Numbered from the stretch's first letter, positions 52,118-61,496 are shown. The stretch: 64,000 nucleotides of DNA from CAIYTF01 sp963664845 (GCA_963664845.1 OY761615.1:1054001-1118000), one strand, 5' to 3'. Notes: generated by a model not told the origin, from the letters alone. Made by a program: numbers and translations.

Positions 52118-54181
52118 ATGAAACACCTGCTGTTAGTGCTGGTAGTATTTTTTTCCTTTGAAATGATTGGACAGACCATGCAACCCAAATGGATGAATGG
52201 ATCATTAGCCGTATTGAAACAACAACTCATAAAACAATATGGTGATAAACAGGCGGAAGCCATAAACACCGGATTGCAACAAGTAGCCGGTTTTTGGACC
52301 GAAGCTGATGGCAGCCAAAAAGAATTTGAGTCATTTGTGAAAGATAATTTCGCAGGCGAACCGGTAGTTCGTGATGCGATGTTTACACGGTTCGAATATC
52401 TTCTTGAAAAGCTCGACGGACACATGCAGGAAATCGGTCGCGAATTCCGGGTACAATCCGATTTGGATATTGGCACCATCTATCCATTTGACGAAATCTT
52501 TGCCGGTTACAGCGCGGGAGCGCATGTTTCGGATGATTTTTTCAGCAACAAACTGGCTTTCATTGTTCTGCTCAATTTCCCTTTAAAATCCCTGGATGCA
52601 AAGCTGACTGAAGGTGATAAATGGTCGCGCAGAGAATGGGCTGAAGTACGGTTGGCCGAAAGGTTTTCGAAACGTATACCCGCCAGCGTTTTGCAGGCAG
52701 TCTCGAAGTCAGTTGCTGAAGCAGAACAGTATATCGCAGAATACAATATCTACATGCACCTGGTGACCGGACCAAAAGGAGAAAAGCCATTCCCCAAGGG
52801 TCTGCGGTTGCTCTCGCATTGGAATTTGCGCGACGAGATCAAGGCTGATTACAGCGATAAAAAAGACGGCCTGCTCAAACAGCAGATCATTGTCAAAGTC
52901 ATGGAACGCATCGTTGATCAAACCATTCCCCAGGCAGTGATCAACAACCCAAACTATGAATGGAATCCTTTCACCAATGACATCAAACTTGCCAGTGAAA
53001 CCGACCCGGCATTCAGCGCTGTAGCTGATAATAATAAGATCAAGTCACCTGAACCGGATACACGATATCAGGTTCTGCTAAACACGTTTCTTGCTTCAAA
53101 GCAAATTGATCCCTACTCCCCCACTGCACCAACACATATTTTGCGAAGATTCAATGAAGATCGTGAAATTCCCGAAGAGCGCGTAAAAAAAATCTTCGAG
53201 GATGTATTGTCGTCACCTCTGGCAAAACAAGTTGCTCAACTGATTAAACAACGACTTGGAAGAGAACTTCAGCCCTATGATATATGGTATAACGGACTGG
53301 TTCCCCGAAGCGCTTATTCAGAAGCACAACTTGATGAACTGGTAAAAAAGAGATACCCGACTCCGGATGCTTACAAAAAAGACATACCAAATCTGCTGAC
53401 CGGTCTTGGTTTCACCAAAGAAAAAGCAGCATTCCTGGCAGAGAATATAATGGTTGATCCGGCCCGTGGATCGGGCCACGCCATGGGCGCGGGCATGCGG
53501 GAGGCCAAGACCAGACTGCGCACCCGCGTTGGTAAGGACGGGATGGATTACAAAGGATTTAATATTGCCGTGCACGAAATGGGTCACAATGTTGAGCAAA
53601 CCTTCTCGCTCAATTCAATAGATCACACGTTGTTGCAGGGCGTTCCCAATACTGCATTCACGGAGGCTCTCGCATTTGTCTTTCAGGCACACGATCTTGA
53701 ACTTTTGGGACTTTCCTCTGCAGACGGCAAAACAAATGCCATGAAAACCATCAACGATTATTGGATGACATTCGAGATTGCAGGTGTTGCACTGGTCGAC
53801 ATGGCAGTTTGGCATTGGATGTACGATAATCCTTCTGCCACACCAACTCAACTGAAAGAGGCAACCATTTCGATAGCAAAAGATATGTGGAACAAGTACT
53901 ATGCTCCTGTTCTGGGCACAAAAGATGTTACGCTGTTGGGGATTTATTCTCACATGATCCATTCGTTCCTCTATTTGCCAGACTATCCGCTCGGGCACAC
54001 CATTGCTTTTCAAATTGAAGAGCAGATGAAAAAAACTGGACACATTGGTCCTGAATTTGAAAGAGTTGCCATACAGGGCAGAATAGCCCCGGATCTTTGG
54101 ATGAAGACAGCAACTGGATTGCCGGTAGGGCCGGAAGCATTATTGAAAGCAACGGCAGAGGCTCTTGAAAATTTGAAATAA
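52118..54181 (+). CDS. Secreted zinc metallopeptidase, M3-like (MA clan)
   Basis: A signal peptide (about 1-19, ending 'EMIGQT') precedes a mostly helical 687-residue protein. The zinc site is H-E-M-G-H in 'NIAVHEMGHNVEQTF', with a Glu ligand about 25 residues later in 'FTEALAFVF'. H-E-x-G-H followed by a distant Glu on a helix is the M3 (thimet/oligopeptidase F) pattern, and the length fits. The N-terminal half does not show other M3 landmarks I could confirm, so it may be a distinct subfamily. It probably degrades peptides in the periplasm. It is transcribed alone, with a hairpin after it. Confidence 0.75.
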   Translation: MKHLLLVLVVFFSFEMIGQTMQPKWMNGSLAVLKQQLIKQYGDKQAEAINTGLQQVAGFWTEADGSQKEFESFVKDNFAGEPVVRDAMFTRFEYLLEKLDGHMQEIGREFRVQSDLDIGTIYPFDEIFAGYSAGAHVSDDFFSNKLAFIVLLNFPLKSLDAKLTEGDKWSRREWAEVRLAERFSKRIPASVLQAVSKSVAEAEQYIAEYNIYMHLVTGPKGEKPFPKGLRLLSHWNLRDEIKADYSDKKDGLLKQQIIVKVMERIVDQTIPQAVINNPNYEWNPFTNDIKLASETDPAFSAVADNNKIKSPEPDTRYQVLLNTFLASKQIDPYSPTAPTHILRRFNEDREIPEERVKKIFEDVLSSPLAKQVAQLIKQRLGRELQPYDIWYNGLVPRSAYSEAQLDELVKKRYPTPDAYKKDIPNLLTGLGFTKEKAAFLAENIMVDPARGSGHAMGAGMREAKTRLRTRVGKDGMDYKGFNIAVHEMGHNVEQTFSLNSIDHTLLQGVPNTAFTEALAFVFQAHDLELLGLSSADGKTNAMKTINDYWMTFEIAGVALVDMAVWHWMYDNPSATPTQLKEATISIAKDMWNKYYAPVLGTKDVTLLGIYSHMIHSFLYLPDYPLGHTIAFQIEEQMKKTGHIGPEFERVAIQGRIAPDLWMKTATGLPVGPEALLKATAEALENLK

Positions 54182-54248
54182 GCTCCAGGATCAGATATAT
54201 CTGAGATATGTGATTTGCCGAAGTTGATGAAAAAGGTTTTCTATTCAG

Positions 54249-54290
54249 CCGCGATTATGCATTAGAAACAGAGTTTCTGCATAATCGCGG
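54249..54290. terminator. Long hairpin between convergent peptidase and hisIE genes
   Basis: A perfect 13-bp stem (54249-54261 with 54278-54290) is extended, after a three-base bulge, by GAAAC/GTTTC. It lies 68 bases after the peptidase stop and 4 bases after the hisIE stop. U-tracts are weak on both strands, but its position suits a bidirectional terminator. Confidence 0.6.
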
Positions 54291-54294
54291 TAAA

Positions 54295-54900
54295 TCACTT
54301 ATGCCGTGCCTGTAGGGTAGCAATAACATCCTGCAACTCAATCCCCTGCTCTGCAAAAAGCACCAGAAGATGGAACAACAGATCAGATGCTTCGTTTTTA
54401 AGTTCATGATGGTCACGGTTCTTGGCAGCAATAACAACTTCAATGGCTTCCTCCCCTACTTTTTGAATGATGCGGTCGGCGCCCCGTTCAAACAGTTTTG
54501 CGGTGTATGATCCTTCGGGTTTGTCTGCCTTGCGCTGAAGTATCACCTTATAAAGCGTCTGTAAAAACTGTACGTTGGAGTTGTTGGGATCATTAAAGCA
54601 AGTCGGTTCACCTGTGTGACACACAGGTCCCCTGGGATTGGCCCGGATGAGCAGTGTATCATCATCACAGTCCTGCCAGAGCGACACAACATCAAGAAAA
54701 TTACCCGACGTTTCGCCTTTGGTCCATAAACAATTTCTTGACCTGCTGAAGAAGGTGACCAGTTTTGTATCCATCGTTTTTTCGAGTGCCTGCTCATTCA
54801 TAAACCCGACCATAAGCACCTGGTTTGTTGCTTCGCTAACAACCACGGCGGGGATGAGGCCATTCAATTTATCAAAACGTAAACTTGCAATATCAATCAT
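54295..54900 (-). CDS. hisIE: Bifunctional phosphoribosyl-AMP cyclohydrolase / phosphoribosyl-ATP pyrophosphatase
   Basis: Residues 1-115 are HisI: 'GLIPAVVVSEATNQVLMVGFMN', 'FFSRSRNCLWTKGETSGNFL', 'DCDDDTLLIRANPRGPVCHTG'. Residues 116-201 are HisE: 'GSYTAKLFERGADRIIQKVGEEAIEVVIAA' and 'NEASDLLFHLLVLFAEQGI'. Together they perform histidine steps 2 and 3. It is the last gene of the his operon, 33 bases after hisF. Confidence 0.97.
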   Translation of the reverse strand: MIDIASLRFDKLNGLIPAVVVSEATNQVLMVGFMNEQALEKTMDTKLVTFFSRSRNCLWTKGETSGNFLDVVSLWQDCDDDTLLIRANPRGPVCHTGEPTCFNDPNNSNVQFLQTLYKVILQRKADKPEGSYTAKLFERGADRIIQKVGEEAIEVVIAAKNRDHHELKNEASDLLFHLLVLFAEQGIELQDVIATLQARHK

Positions 54901-54933
54901 ATACTTTCTCTGTGTATTAATTCTTTGAAACGG

Positions 54934-55689
54934 CTAAAGCCGTACCGGGATTCCGTTCTTATCCAAATATTCCTTCAGATCCCAAATGGACATTTCACCA
55001 TAGTGAAACAGTCCGGCTGCCAGACAGGCATCAGCCTGTCCCCACGTAAATGCATCGAGAAAGTGTTCCATGTTACCTGCACCACCAGATGCAACTACCG
55101 GTATATGGAGGAACTGCTGAATCTCATGCAACATGGTTACGTCATATCCGGCACGTGTGCCGTCACAATGCATTGCCGTTAATAGAATTTCTCCGGCACC
55201 AAGTTCCTCAACCCGGCGGCACCATGAAATTCCTTCAAGCCCGGTGGCTTCCCTGCCACCCTTTATATAAACGACATAACCATTCGCGGTTTTATTGACG
55301 TCAATGGCGGCAACAATTGCCTGACTGCCAAATTGTTTCGCGGCTTCAGTTATCAATTCCGGATTTTTTACTATTGAAGTATTGAGAGAGACTTTATCGG
55401 CCCCGGCTTTGAGTAATAATTCAATGTCGCGGACTTCAGAGATCCCTCCGCCCACTGTAAACGGTATGGACACTGCCCTGGCGGTATCCCGAACGAATTC
55501 AACAAATGTTTTACGCCGTTCATGTGATGCGGTGATATCAAGAAACACCAATTCATCGGCACCTTCGTCTGAATACCTTCCCGCCAGGGCAATTGCATCA
55601 CCGGCATCCTTCAGATTGACGAAGTTAGTGCCTTTAACTACCCTACCGTCCTTCACATCAAGACAGGGAATAATTCTCTTAGCTATCAT
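54934..55689 (-). CDS. hisF: Imidazole glycerol phosphate synthase, cyclase subunit HisF
   Basis: The 251-residue TIM barrel opens with 'AKRIIPCLDVKDGRVVKGTNF' (catalytic Asp in 'CLDV'), and has 'FTVGGGI' and 'DVNKTANGYVVYIKGG'. With HisH it makes imidazole-glycerol phosphate and AICAR. Its ATG overlaps the hisA stop by 11 bases. Confidence 0.98.
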   Translation of the reverse strand: MIAKRIIPCLDVKDGRVVKGTNFVNLKDAGDAIALAGRYSDEGADELVFLDITASHERRKTFVEFVRDTARAVSIPFTVGGGISEVRDIELLLKAGADKVSLNTSIVKNPELITEAAKQFGSQAIVAAIDVNKTANGYVVYIKGGREATGLEGISWCRRVEELGAGEILLTAMHCDGTRAGYDVTMLHEIQQFLHIPVVASGGAGNMEHFLDAFTWGQADACLAAGLFHYGEMSIWDLKEYLDKNGIPVRL

Positions 55690-56398
55690 ATTGCAGCATT
55701 TCTTCCACAGTTATTTTCCGTTCATACCAGGCTTTGCCAACAATAGCAGCATAAAGCTTGTCCTTGGCCAGCTTTTCCAGGTCCGATACATCCTTCACGC
55801 CGCCCGAAGCAATAAATTTCAGGTCAGGATACGTTTTCCGAAGTGTTTGATACAGTTCCCAATTTGTTCCCAGCAGCGATCCGTCTTTGGAAATGTCCGT
55901 GCAGAGGAATTGGGATATTCCCATTGGGGCATGTTCCTGAATATGCTCATCCAAAGTGATTTCGGATGTTTCCTCCCAGCCCTTGATCGCGATTTTCCCG
56001 TTAAGTACATCGGAGGCAATAATTATTTTGTCGGCACCCACACGCATCAATATTTTTTTATATGAAGAAGGATCCGTAATACTAATCGAGCCTATAATTA
56101 TGTAGTCGGCTCCGGCTTCGATTAATTCCAATGCGTTTGGCAGAGTCCGGATACCACCTCCGCATTCAATGAGCATCTCTGTCCTTTTCTTGATCTCCTT
56201 TATCCAGTGAGCAATTTTCACTTTACCCTCACGGGAACCGGAAAGATCGACAATGTGGAGTCTGCTAAACCCGGCTTCCGAAAATTGCAGGGCCTGGTCG
56301 AGCGGTGATTCATTATATATTTTTACCTGATTAAAATCGCCTTTGTAAAGCCTTACGACTCTATCATCTAAAATATCAATGGCGGGAATAACTATCAT
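55679..56398 (-). CDS. hisA: Phosphoribosylformimino-AICAR-phosphate isomerase HisA
   Basis: A TIM barrel of 239 residues with 'VIPAIDILDDRVVRLYKGDF' (catalytic Asp), 'ECGGGIRT' and a second-half catalytic Asp in 'CTDISKDGSL'. It isomerises ProFAR to PRFAR, the substrate of HisF-HisH. It lies between hisH and hisF in the operon. Confidence 0.98.
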   Translation of the reverse strand: MIVIPAIDILDDRVVRLYKGDFNQVKIYNESPLDQALQFSEAGFSRLHIVDLSGSREGKVKIAHWIKEIKKRTEMLIECGGGIRTLPNALELIEAGADYIIIGSISITDPSSYKKILMRVGADKIIIASDVLNGKIAIKGWEETSEITLDEHIQEHAPMGISQFLCTDISKDGSLLGTNWELYQTLRKTYPDLKFIASGGVKDVSDLEKLAKDKLYAAIVGKAWYERKITVEEMLQYDS

Positions 56399-56410
56399 GA
56401 CTACTTTCTT

Positions 56411-56998
56411 TTAAATTAAATCAATAAAATTCCTGAGTACCTTTAATCCGGAGACTGAGGATTTTTCCGGATGAAACTGTACTCCATAAAAATTTTCCCG
56501 CTGCAATGCTGCAGTGAATGCAACACCATTTGCAGAGCGGGCAATCGAATGCTCTGTTACCGGGAGGTAATAGGAATGAGCAAAATAAAAATACGCATCG
56601 GGTGCAATCCCTGAGAAAAGCACGTGTCCGCTTTGAAACGAAACCTGATTCCAACCCATGTGCGGCACTTTTATCCCAGATTCAGGGAATTTAAGACACT
56701 TTTCCCGGACGATGCCAAGGCACGCAATGTTACCTTCCTCCGAGAATGAACTAAACATCTGCATACCAAGACAGATGCCGAGAACAGGTTTTACCGTCTC
56801 CTGTAAAAACTGCACCATATCAATTTTTTCAAGCCTGCGCATGGCTGCTTCAGCAGCGCCTACCCCCGGAAAAATAATTTTATCTGCATCCTCAAGAACT
56901 TTTCTGTCATCCGTAACAATGAATGGAACATTAAATCTCTCGAGCGCATAGGATACCGACGCGGTATTACCGGCGCCATAGTCAATTATCCCAATCAT
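56411..56998 (-). CDS. hisH: Imidazole glycerol phosphate synthase, glutaminase subunit HisH
   Basis: Class I glutamine amidotransferase of 195 residues. The nucleophile Cys is in 'VLGICLGMQMF' and the catalytic His-Glu pair in 'FYGVQFHPEKSS'. It supplies ammonia to HisF. It overlaps the hisB stop by 4 bases (56995-56998, ATGA). Confidence 0.97.
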   Translation of the reverse strand: MIGIIDYGAGNTASVSYALERFNVPFIVTDDRKVLEDADKIIFPGVGAAEAAMRRLEKIDMVQFLQETVKPVLGICLGMQMFSSFSEEGNIACLGIVREKCLKFPESGIKVPHMGWNQVSFQSGHVLFSGIAPDAYFYFAHSYYLPVTEHSIARSANGVAFTAALQRENFYGVQFHPEKSSVSGLKVLRNFIDLI

Positions 56999-57828
56999 AA
57001 GGTTCCCTTTGTAGTTGGTAACTGGCCTTTGGCTCTCTCATCAATCCGGCAGGCTTCATTGAGTGCCTTTGCGAAAGCCTTGAAAATTGCCTCAATCTTG
57101 TGATGGTCGTTCGAGCCCTTTGCCTTAATATAAATATTTGCTTTTAATCCCAAACAAACACCACGGAAAAACTCTTCCACCAGTTCTGTTGGGAATTCTC
57201 CCACCTGGTTCCGTTTGAATTTTGTTTTGAAATTCAAATAAGTGCGTCCTCCAAGATCGATAAACACCTGTGCATTTGCATCATCCATGGGAAGGCAAAA
57301 GCCGTATCGCTTGATGCCAAGTTTGGAACCCAGGGCTTCGGTAATAGTCTCACCCAGTGCAATTCCAGTATCTTCAACAGTATGATGTTCATCAATATGC
57401 AAATCACCTTTAACTTTGATTGCAAGGCCAACATTTCCATGCCGTGCAATCTGTTCAAGCATATGATCAAAGAAGCCAATTCCGGTTGAGATATCACAAG
57501 TACCTGGTTTATCGAGTGCGATCTCAACCGTTATAGCGGTCTCTTTGGTTTTCCGTTCACGCTTTGCCGTGCGCAGGCCGGCAAGGAACAGGGTTACAGC
57601 CTCTTCCATGGTGGCCGCATATTTTTCGTCGATCACTATCGGATTGCCCGTTTCTTTCACGAAGGAAATTCCCTCAGCCTGAAACACTTCAAGCAGTGCT
57701 TCCGGAATTGTTCCTTTCACCGAAATCGCGAACCCTCTTTCCGCAAGGAGGCAAACCGAAGAAATGAGACCTTTGGATTTCGCGGACTTCAAATCAAAAT
57801 AGCTTTTATGCAGCAGTATGTGTTCCAT
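56995..57828 (-). CDS. hisB: Imidazoleglycerol-phosphate dehydratase HisB with N-terminal extension
   Basis: Residues from about 88 onward are a complete dehydratase: 'RKTKETAITVEIALD', 'STGIGFFDHMLEQIARHG', the manganese-binding 'DEHHTVEDTGIALGE', and 'GSNDHHKIEAIFKAFAKAL'. The first 87 residues are extra. They do not carry the D-x-D motif of the HAD phosphatase fused in E. coli HisB, and I do not recognise them. The segment has beta-alpha character ('GLISSVCLLAERGFAISVKG', 'TMEEAVTLFLAGL'). The ATG at 57828 is the only good start. It lies 10 bases after hisC. Confidence 0.95.
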   Translation of the reverse strand: MEHILLHKSYFDLKSAKSKGLISSVCLLAERGFAISVKGTIPEALLEVFQAEGISFVKETGNPIVIDEKYAATMEEAVTLFLAGLRTAKRERKTKETAITVEIALDKPGTCDISTGIGFFDHMLEQIARHGNVGLAIKVKGDLHIDEHHTVEDTGIALGETITEALGSKLGIKRYGFCLPMDDANAQVFIDLGGRTYLNFKTKFKRNQVGEFPTELVEEFFRGVCLGLKANIYIKAKGSNDHHKIEAIFKAFAKALNEACRIDERAKGQLPTTKGTL

Positions 57829-57838
57829 AATCTATAAC

Positions 57839-58921
57839 CTACGAATGTATCTTATAATACCGAGAAGCAACAAGTTCAAGCCCAGTCAACAATTTTTCAT
57901 TTTCCGCGCCAGTACCCACTGTTATGCGTAAGCAATTTTCGAGCAGCGGCTGAGAGCTCCTGTCACGGATTATAACGCCTTCATCCATCAATGCCTTATG
58001 GATCTTTCGTGCATCCTGCAATCGAATGAGAATATAGTTTGCATCCGTGGGAAAAATCTCTTCAATAAAATCAAACTCTTTCAGCCTGTTCCGAAGCAAT
58101 TCACGTTGCGATAAAATTTCACGCACATACTCATCTTTCCGTGCAATCCGTTTCAGCGCTGTCAGAACAGCATGCTCTGTTAAAACGTTGATGGAATATG
58201 GTGCTTTGATCTTGAATAAATAGGAAATGATCTCCGGATCGGCAATTGCATATCCGCAGCGCACGGCAGCCAGTCCCCATGCTTTTGAAAAAGTTCTCAG
58301 GATAATGATGTTGTTAAACCTCTTCAGCAGATCGGTTACGCTGGCGTTGTTGTGGGCAAAATCGATATATGCCTCATCAACAACCACGATGCCGCAAAAC
58401 GTACCGGCGATCAACTCAATAGCATTTTTATCGAGCAGGTTTCCGGTAGGATTGTTAGGTGAGCACAAAAAGATCATCCTGTCTGTTGTGGAGAGAGCTC
58501 CCAGAACCCGTGCAGGGTCAATAGTAAAATCCTTGTTGAGCAGACAAACATTTGCAGTCACATTCTGAATGTCGGCAACCGTTTTATACATACCATAGGT
58601 CGGTTCAACAATCAACACCGAGTCCTTTTCCGGCGAACAAAACAACCGCATCATCAGATCGATAATTTCATCGGACCCAACGCCAAAAAACAGATTCTCA
58701 ACAGGGATTGAAAGATACCTGCCCAACGATTCGCGGAGTTCCCGCTGCCTGGGATCAGGATACCGATTAAGCGACAAACCGGAATACGAATCATCCAATA
58801 CAGAGCCTATGGGGTTTTCGTTTGCATCCAATAACACTCCCGAAGCTTTTGCATACAAATCCCGGGCCGATTGATACGGTGCAATTGTTCTTATATGAGG
58901 TTTGATAAGTTCAGCTATCAT
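57839..58921 (-). CDS. hisC: Histidinol-phosphate aminotransferase HisC
   Basis: The 360-residue class II (fold-type I) aminotransferase shows 'LLDANENPIGS' at the start, 'CSPNNPTGNLLD', the cofactor Asp in 'IVVDEAYIDF' and the PLP lysine in 'LRTFSKAWGLAAVRCGYA'. It converts imidazole-acetol phosphate to histidinol phosphate. Its ATG overlaps the hisD TGA by 4 bases. Confidence 0.97.
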   Translation of the reverse strand: MIAELIKPHIRTIAPYQSARDLYAKASGVLLDANENPIGSVLDDSYSGLSLNRYPDPRQRELRESLGRYLSIPVENLFFGVGSDEIIDLMMRLFCSPEKDSVLIVEPTYGMYKTVADIQNVTANVCLLNKDFTIDPARVLGALSTTDRMIFLCSPNNPTGNLLDKNAIELIAGTFCGIVVVDEAYIDFAHNNASVTDLLKRFNNIIILRTFSKAWGLAAVRCGYAIADPEIISYLFKIKAPYSINVLTEHAVLTALKRIARKDEYVREILSQRELLRNRLKEFDFIEEIFPTDANYILIRLQDARKIHKALMDEGVIIRDRSSQPLLENCLRITVGTGAENEKLLTGLELVASRYYKIHS

Positions 58922-60201
58922 GACTCAAACCTTATATCGACAGCGCGTTTGTGCCCCTGGAGGTGTTCTATTGTAGCAAGCGTACCGATGGTTTCAGCTA
59001 TACCGGCCAAACCTTCCTTCGAAAGCTCCTGTATGGTCATTGCTTTCATAAAGCCTTCAACGCTCACACCGCCAAACGACCGGGCAAAACCCGAGGTTGG
59101 CAGCGCATGATTTACACCCGAAGCGTAGTCACCTGCACTTTCAGGCGAGTAAGGTCCCAGGAATACGGATCCAGCATTATGTATGAATGGCACATAGCTT
59201 CTTGCATTCTCAACGTGCAACACAAGGTGTTCAGGAGCATAAAAATTCACCGCTTCAAAGGCATCACTCAGTGAAGCTATCTTAATGAGCATCGAGTGGT
59301 CCAATGATTTCAACAGGTATTCCTGACGTTCCAGCAAAACCAGTTGTTTCTCAATTTCAACGGTAACCGCATTCAGCAACTCTTCAGAATCTGAAAGCAA
59401 TATGGATTGGGAGTCAGCTCCGTGTTCCGCCTGTGAAAGAAAATCGGCGGCTACAAAAGCCGGGTTGGCGTTTTTATCAGCCACAATCATAATTTCGCTT
59501 GGGCCGGCCGGCATATCGAATGCACATCCTTTTGGATCAGTGCTTGCAAGCATTTTTGCGGCAGTGACAAATTGATTTCCGGGACCGAAAATCTTGTCGA
59601 CTTTTGGCACGCCATCGACACCATAGGCAAGCATACTGATTGCCTGCGCACCACCTATTGCGTATATCTCGGTGATCCCACAAAGATGGGCTGCATACAA
59701 GACCGCGGGTGGCACTTTTTGTGCTGTCGGAGTTGCAAGAACCACACGTTTGCATCCCGCAATTTTGGCAGGTATCCCAAGCATCAACGCGGTTGAGGGC
59801 AGCGTAGCGGTTCCACCGGGGATGTACAGCCCAACGTTTTCGATTGGAGTAAAGATACGTTCGCACAATACTCCCGGTTTTGTTTCAACAACATAGGATT
59901 GCGGCTTTTGCAACTCGTGAAACTTCTGGATGGTTTTTGCCGCATCTTCTATTGCCTTTTTTTGGTTTTCGGGAAGTTCAACAATAGCTTCGACTATTTC
60001 TTCCTTTGTTACAAAAATACTATCCCTATCAAAGTGATCAAACTTCCTCGCATAGACCTTCACGGCACTAATGCCCTGCACCCGGACTATGTTACTTATC
60101 TCTCTGGCGGCTTCGATTGCCTTGGCAAGGTTGATAGCGCTACGCTCCAAAGCAGCTTTTTGCTTTGAAATGCTTAATTGGCTGAAATCTAATCTCTTCA
60201 T
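58918..60201 (-). CDS. hisD: Histidinol dehydrogenase HisD
   Basis: The 427-residue zinc enzyme has 'ERIFTPIENVGLYIPGGTATLPSTALM', 'GPGNQFVTAAKML', 'DMPAGPSEIMIVAD', 'AEHGADSQSILLS' and 'NHALPTSGFARSFGGVSVEGF'. The Gln/His zinc ligands are in 'SQAEHG'. It carries out the last two oxidations to histidine. It follows hisG by 11 bases. Confidence 0.98.
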   Translation of the reverse strand: MKRLDFSQLSISKQKAALERSAINLAKAIEAAREISNIVRVQGISAVKVYARKFDHFDRDSIFVTKEEIVEAIVELPENQKKAIEDAAKTIQKFHELQKPQSYVVETKPGVLCERIFTPIENVGLYIPGGTATLPSTALMLGIPAKIAGCKRVVLATPTAQKVPPAVLYAAHLCGITEIYAIGGAQAISMLAYGVDGVPKVDKIFGPGNQFVTAAKMLASTDPKGCAFDMPAGPSEIMIVADKNANPAFVAADFLSQAEHGADSQSILLSDSEELLNAVTVEIEKQLVLLERQEYLLKSLDHSMLIKIASLSDAFEAVNFYAPEHLVLHVENARSYVPFIHNAGSVFLGPYSPESAGDYASGVNHALPTSGFARSFGGVSVEGFMKAMTIQELSKEGLAGIAETIGTLATIEHLQGHKRAVDIRFES

Positions 60202-60212
60202 AACGTCCTCAT

Positions 60213-61091
60213 TTATGGTATCATATTTTCAATTGGCAATAGCAAAATGCCCGATGCACCCTGTTTTTTCAGGATATCAACAATATTCCAAATATAGTCT
60301 GAAGGTATAACAGCGTGAACTGCCACAAGAGTTTCATCCGCCAGGGGGACAATGGTCGGGCTGCGCAATGAGGGAATCAGAGCCATGATACTCTGAACTG
60401 CGTCTTTGGGAACATTCATCATCAGGTATTTCGACCGGCGGGCACTCTGAACTGACCTTATCCTTCGCAATAGGTCCTGAATAAGTACCTGCTTTTCAGG
60501 CTCTCTATCGACAAGATTTGCGGATATGAGCACGGCCTGAGACTCAAATATAGTGAAACCCTTCTTCAGTTTATTCATCATAAGGGTGTTTCCCGTCGAA
60601 ACAATATCGCAAATTACGTCAGCGACACCCAATGCCGGAGCTATCTCAACGGAACCGGAGAGCTCAATGATCTTGGCTTCGAGATCATTATCCTCAAGAT
60701 ACCTGTTCACAATACGGGGATACGAAGTGGCAATAGTCTTGTGCATCAGGTCTTTTGGTGTAAGAAGCGAGATATTCTGCGGGTGAGCCATCATTATTTT
60801 GCATTTCCCGAATCCCAGTTTCTCAAGCAATTCAATTTTCGCGGCTTTTTCTTCTATGACGTTTTCACCAACTATACCGATATCAGCCACACCATCCTGC
60901 ACGTATTCAGGTATATCATCGTCCCGCAGGAAAAGGATATCGATGGGGAAAGTGGTTGAACTTACAACCAAGCGTTCAGAATAGTTTTCCACGTCGATGC
61001 CACAGAGCTTCAGCAGTTCGAGTGACTTTTCCGTCAACCGGCCTTTTTTTTGTATTGCCAGTTTCAGGTTGTTATTATTTGTGTTTTCCAT
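60213..61091 (-). CDS. hisG: ATP phosphoribosyltransferase HisG, long form
   Basis: At 292 residues this is the long, self-sufficient type with a C-terminal regulatory domain ('IRSVQSARRSKYLMMNVPKDAVQSI', then 'VVIPSDYIW'-like end), so no HisZ is needed. The catalytic part has 'LKLAIQKKGRLTEKSLELL', 'DIGIVGENVIEE' and 'SVEIAPALGVADVICDIVSTGNTL'. It is the first, histidine-feedback-controlled enzyme of the pathway. Its expression is governed by the upstream attenuator. Confidence 0.97.
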   Translation of the reverse strand: MENTNNNNLKLAIQKKGRLTEKSLELLKLCGIDVENYSERLVVSSTTFPIDILFLRDDDIPEYVQDGVADIGIVGENVIEEKAAKIELLEKLGFGKCKIMMAHPQNISLLTPKDLMHKTIATSYPRIVNRYLEDNDLEAKIIELSGSVEIAPALGVADVICDIVSTGNTLMMNKLKKGFTIFESQAVLISANLVDREPEKQVLIQDLLRRIRSVQSARRSKYLMMNVPKDAVQSIMALIPSLRSPTIVPLADETLVAVHAVIPSDYIWNIVDILKKQGASGILLLPIENMIP

Positions 61092-61109
61092 GTGTTAACC
61101 TTTAAAACT

Positions 61110-61130
61110 AAAAACCCCGGATAACCGGGG
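61110..61130 (-). terminator. his operon attenuator terminator
   Basis: On the minus strand CCCCGG-TTAT-CCGGGG is followed directly by five T, 19 bases before the hisG ATG. An alternative pairing exists: C-C-G-G-C-G-G near the leader-peptide stop (61159-61165) can pair with the 5' arm of this stem, with one bulged C, and would block it. Confidence 0.85.
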
Positions 61131-61155
61131 CAGACTATTAATAAAAAAGTACTAT

Positions 61156-61218
61156 TCACCGCCGGCACGTTCTCAGTGTCAAATGATGGTGAATCTGGTG
61201 CATTTTCTTTGATTTCAT
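61156..61218 (-). CDS. hisL: his leader peptide
   Basis: This is a 20-codon frame from ATG 61218 to TGA 61156, beginning 'MKSKKMHQIHHH'. Four of residues 7-12 are His. The frame lies between a good promoter and a terminator upstream of hisG. With ample His-tRNA the ribosome reaches the stop and covers the antiterminator arm, so the terminator forms. With scarce His-tRNA it stalls at the His codons and frees that arm. The leader and hairpin are directly visible; the mechanism is by analogy with enteric and other his leaders. Confidence 0.88.
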   Translation of the reverse strand: MKSKKMHQIHHHLTLRTCRR

Positions 61219-61265
61219 GGAAATAATTAAATCAATTCCGGATTCATATGCAAGCATTTTTTTCA

Positions 61266-61294
61266 ATTATAGTCAAAAAACGTCATTTACGCAA
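61266..61294 (-). promoter_or_regulatory. his operon promoter, sigma-70 type
   Basis: On the minus strand TTGCGT (61289-61294) is followed after exactly 17 bases by a perfect TATAAT (61266-61271). The start would be near 61259, about 40 bases before the leader-peptide ATG. The rest of the 61219-61496 divergent gap shows nothing else clear. Confidence 0.7.
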
Positions 61295-61496
61295 ATTCTA
61301 TTCATAATTTCTTAATATTTATGCATACAGTCAGCCAAACAGCAGAAAGTTTTTCCTGAGTTGACGGCGAATGGAATTTCGAAATTTAATCTCCCGACCC
61401 ATCACAGTCAACATTTTTTTCATTAAGTTACCATTTTGAAATTAAAGCAACCCCATTAGTTGCATTTCCTGAGCCTTTATTCAATTTCTGAAACGA

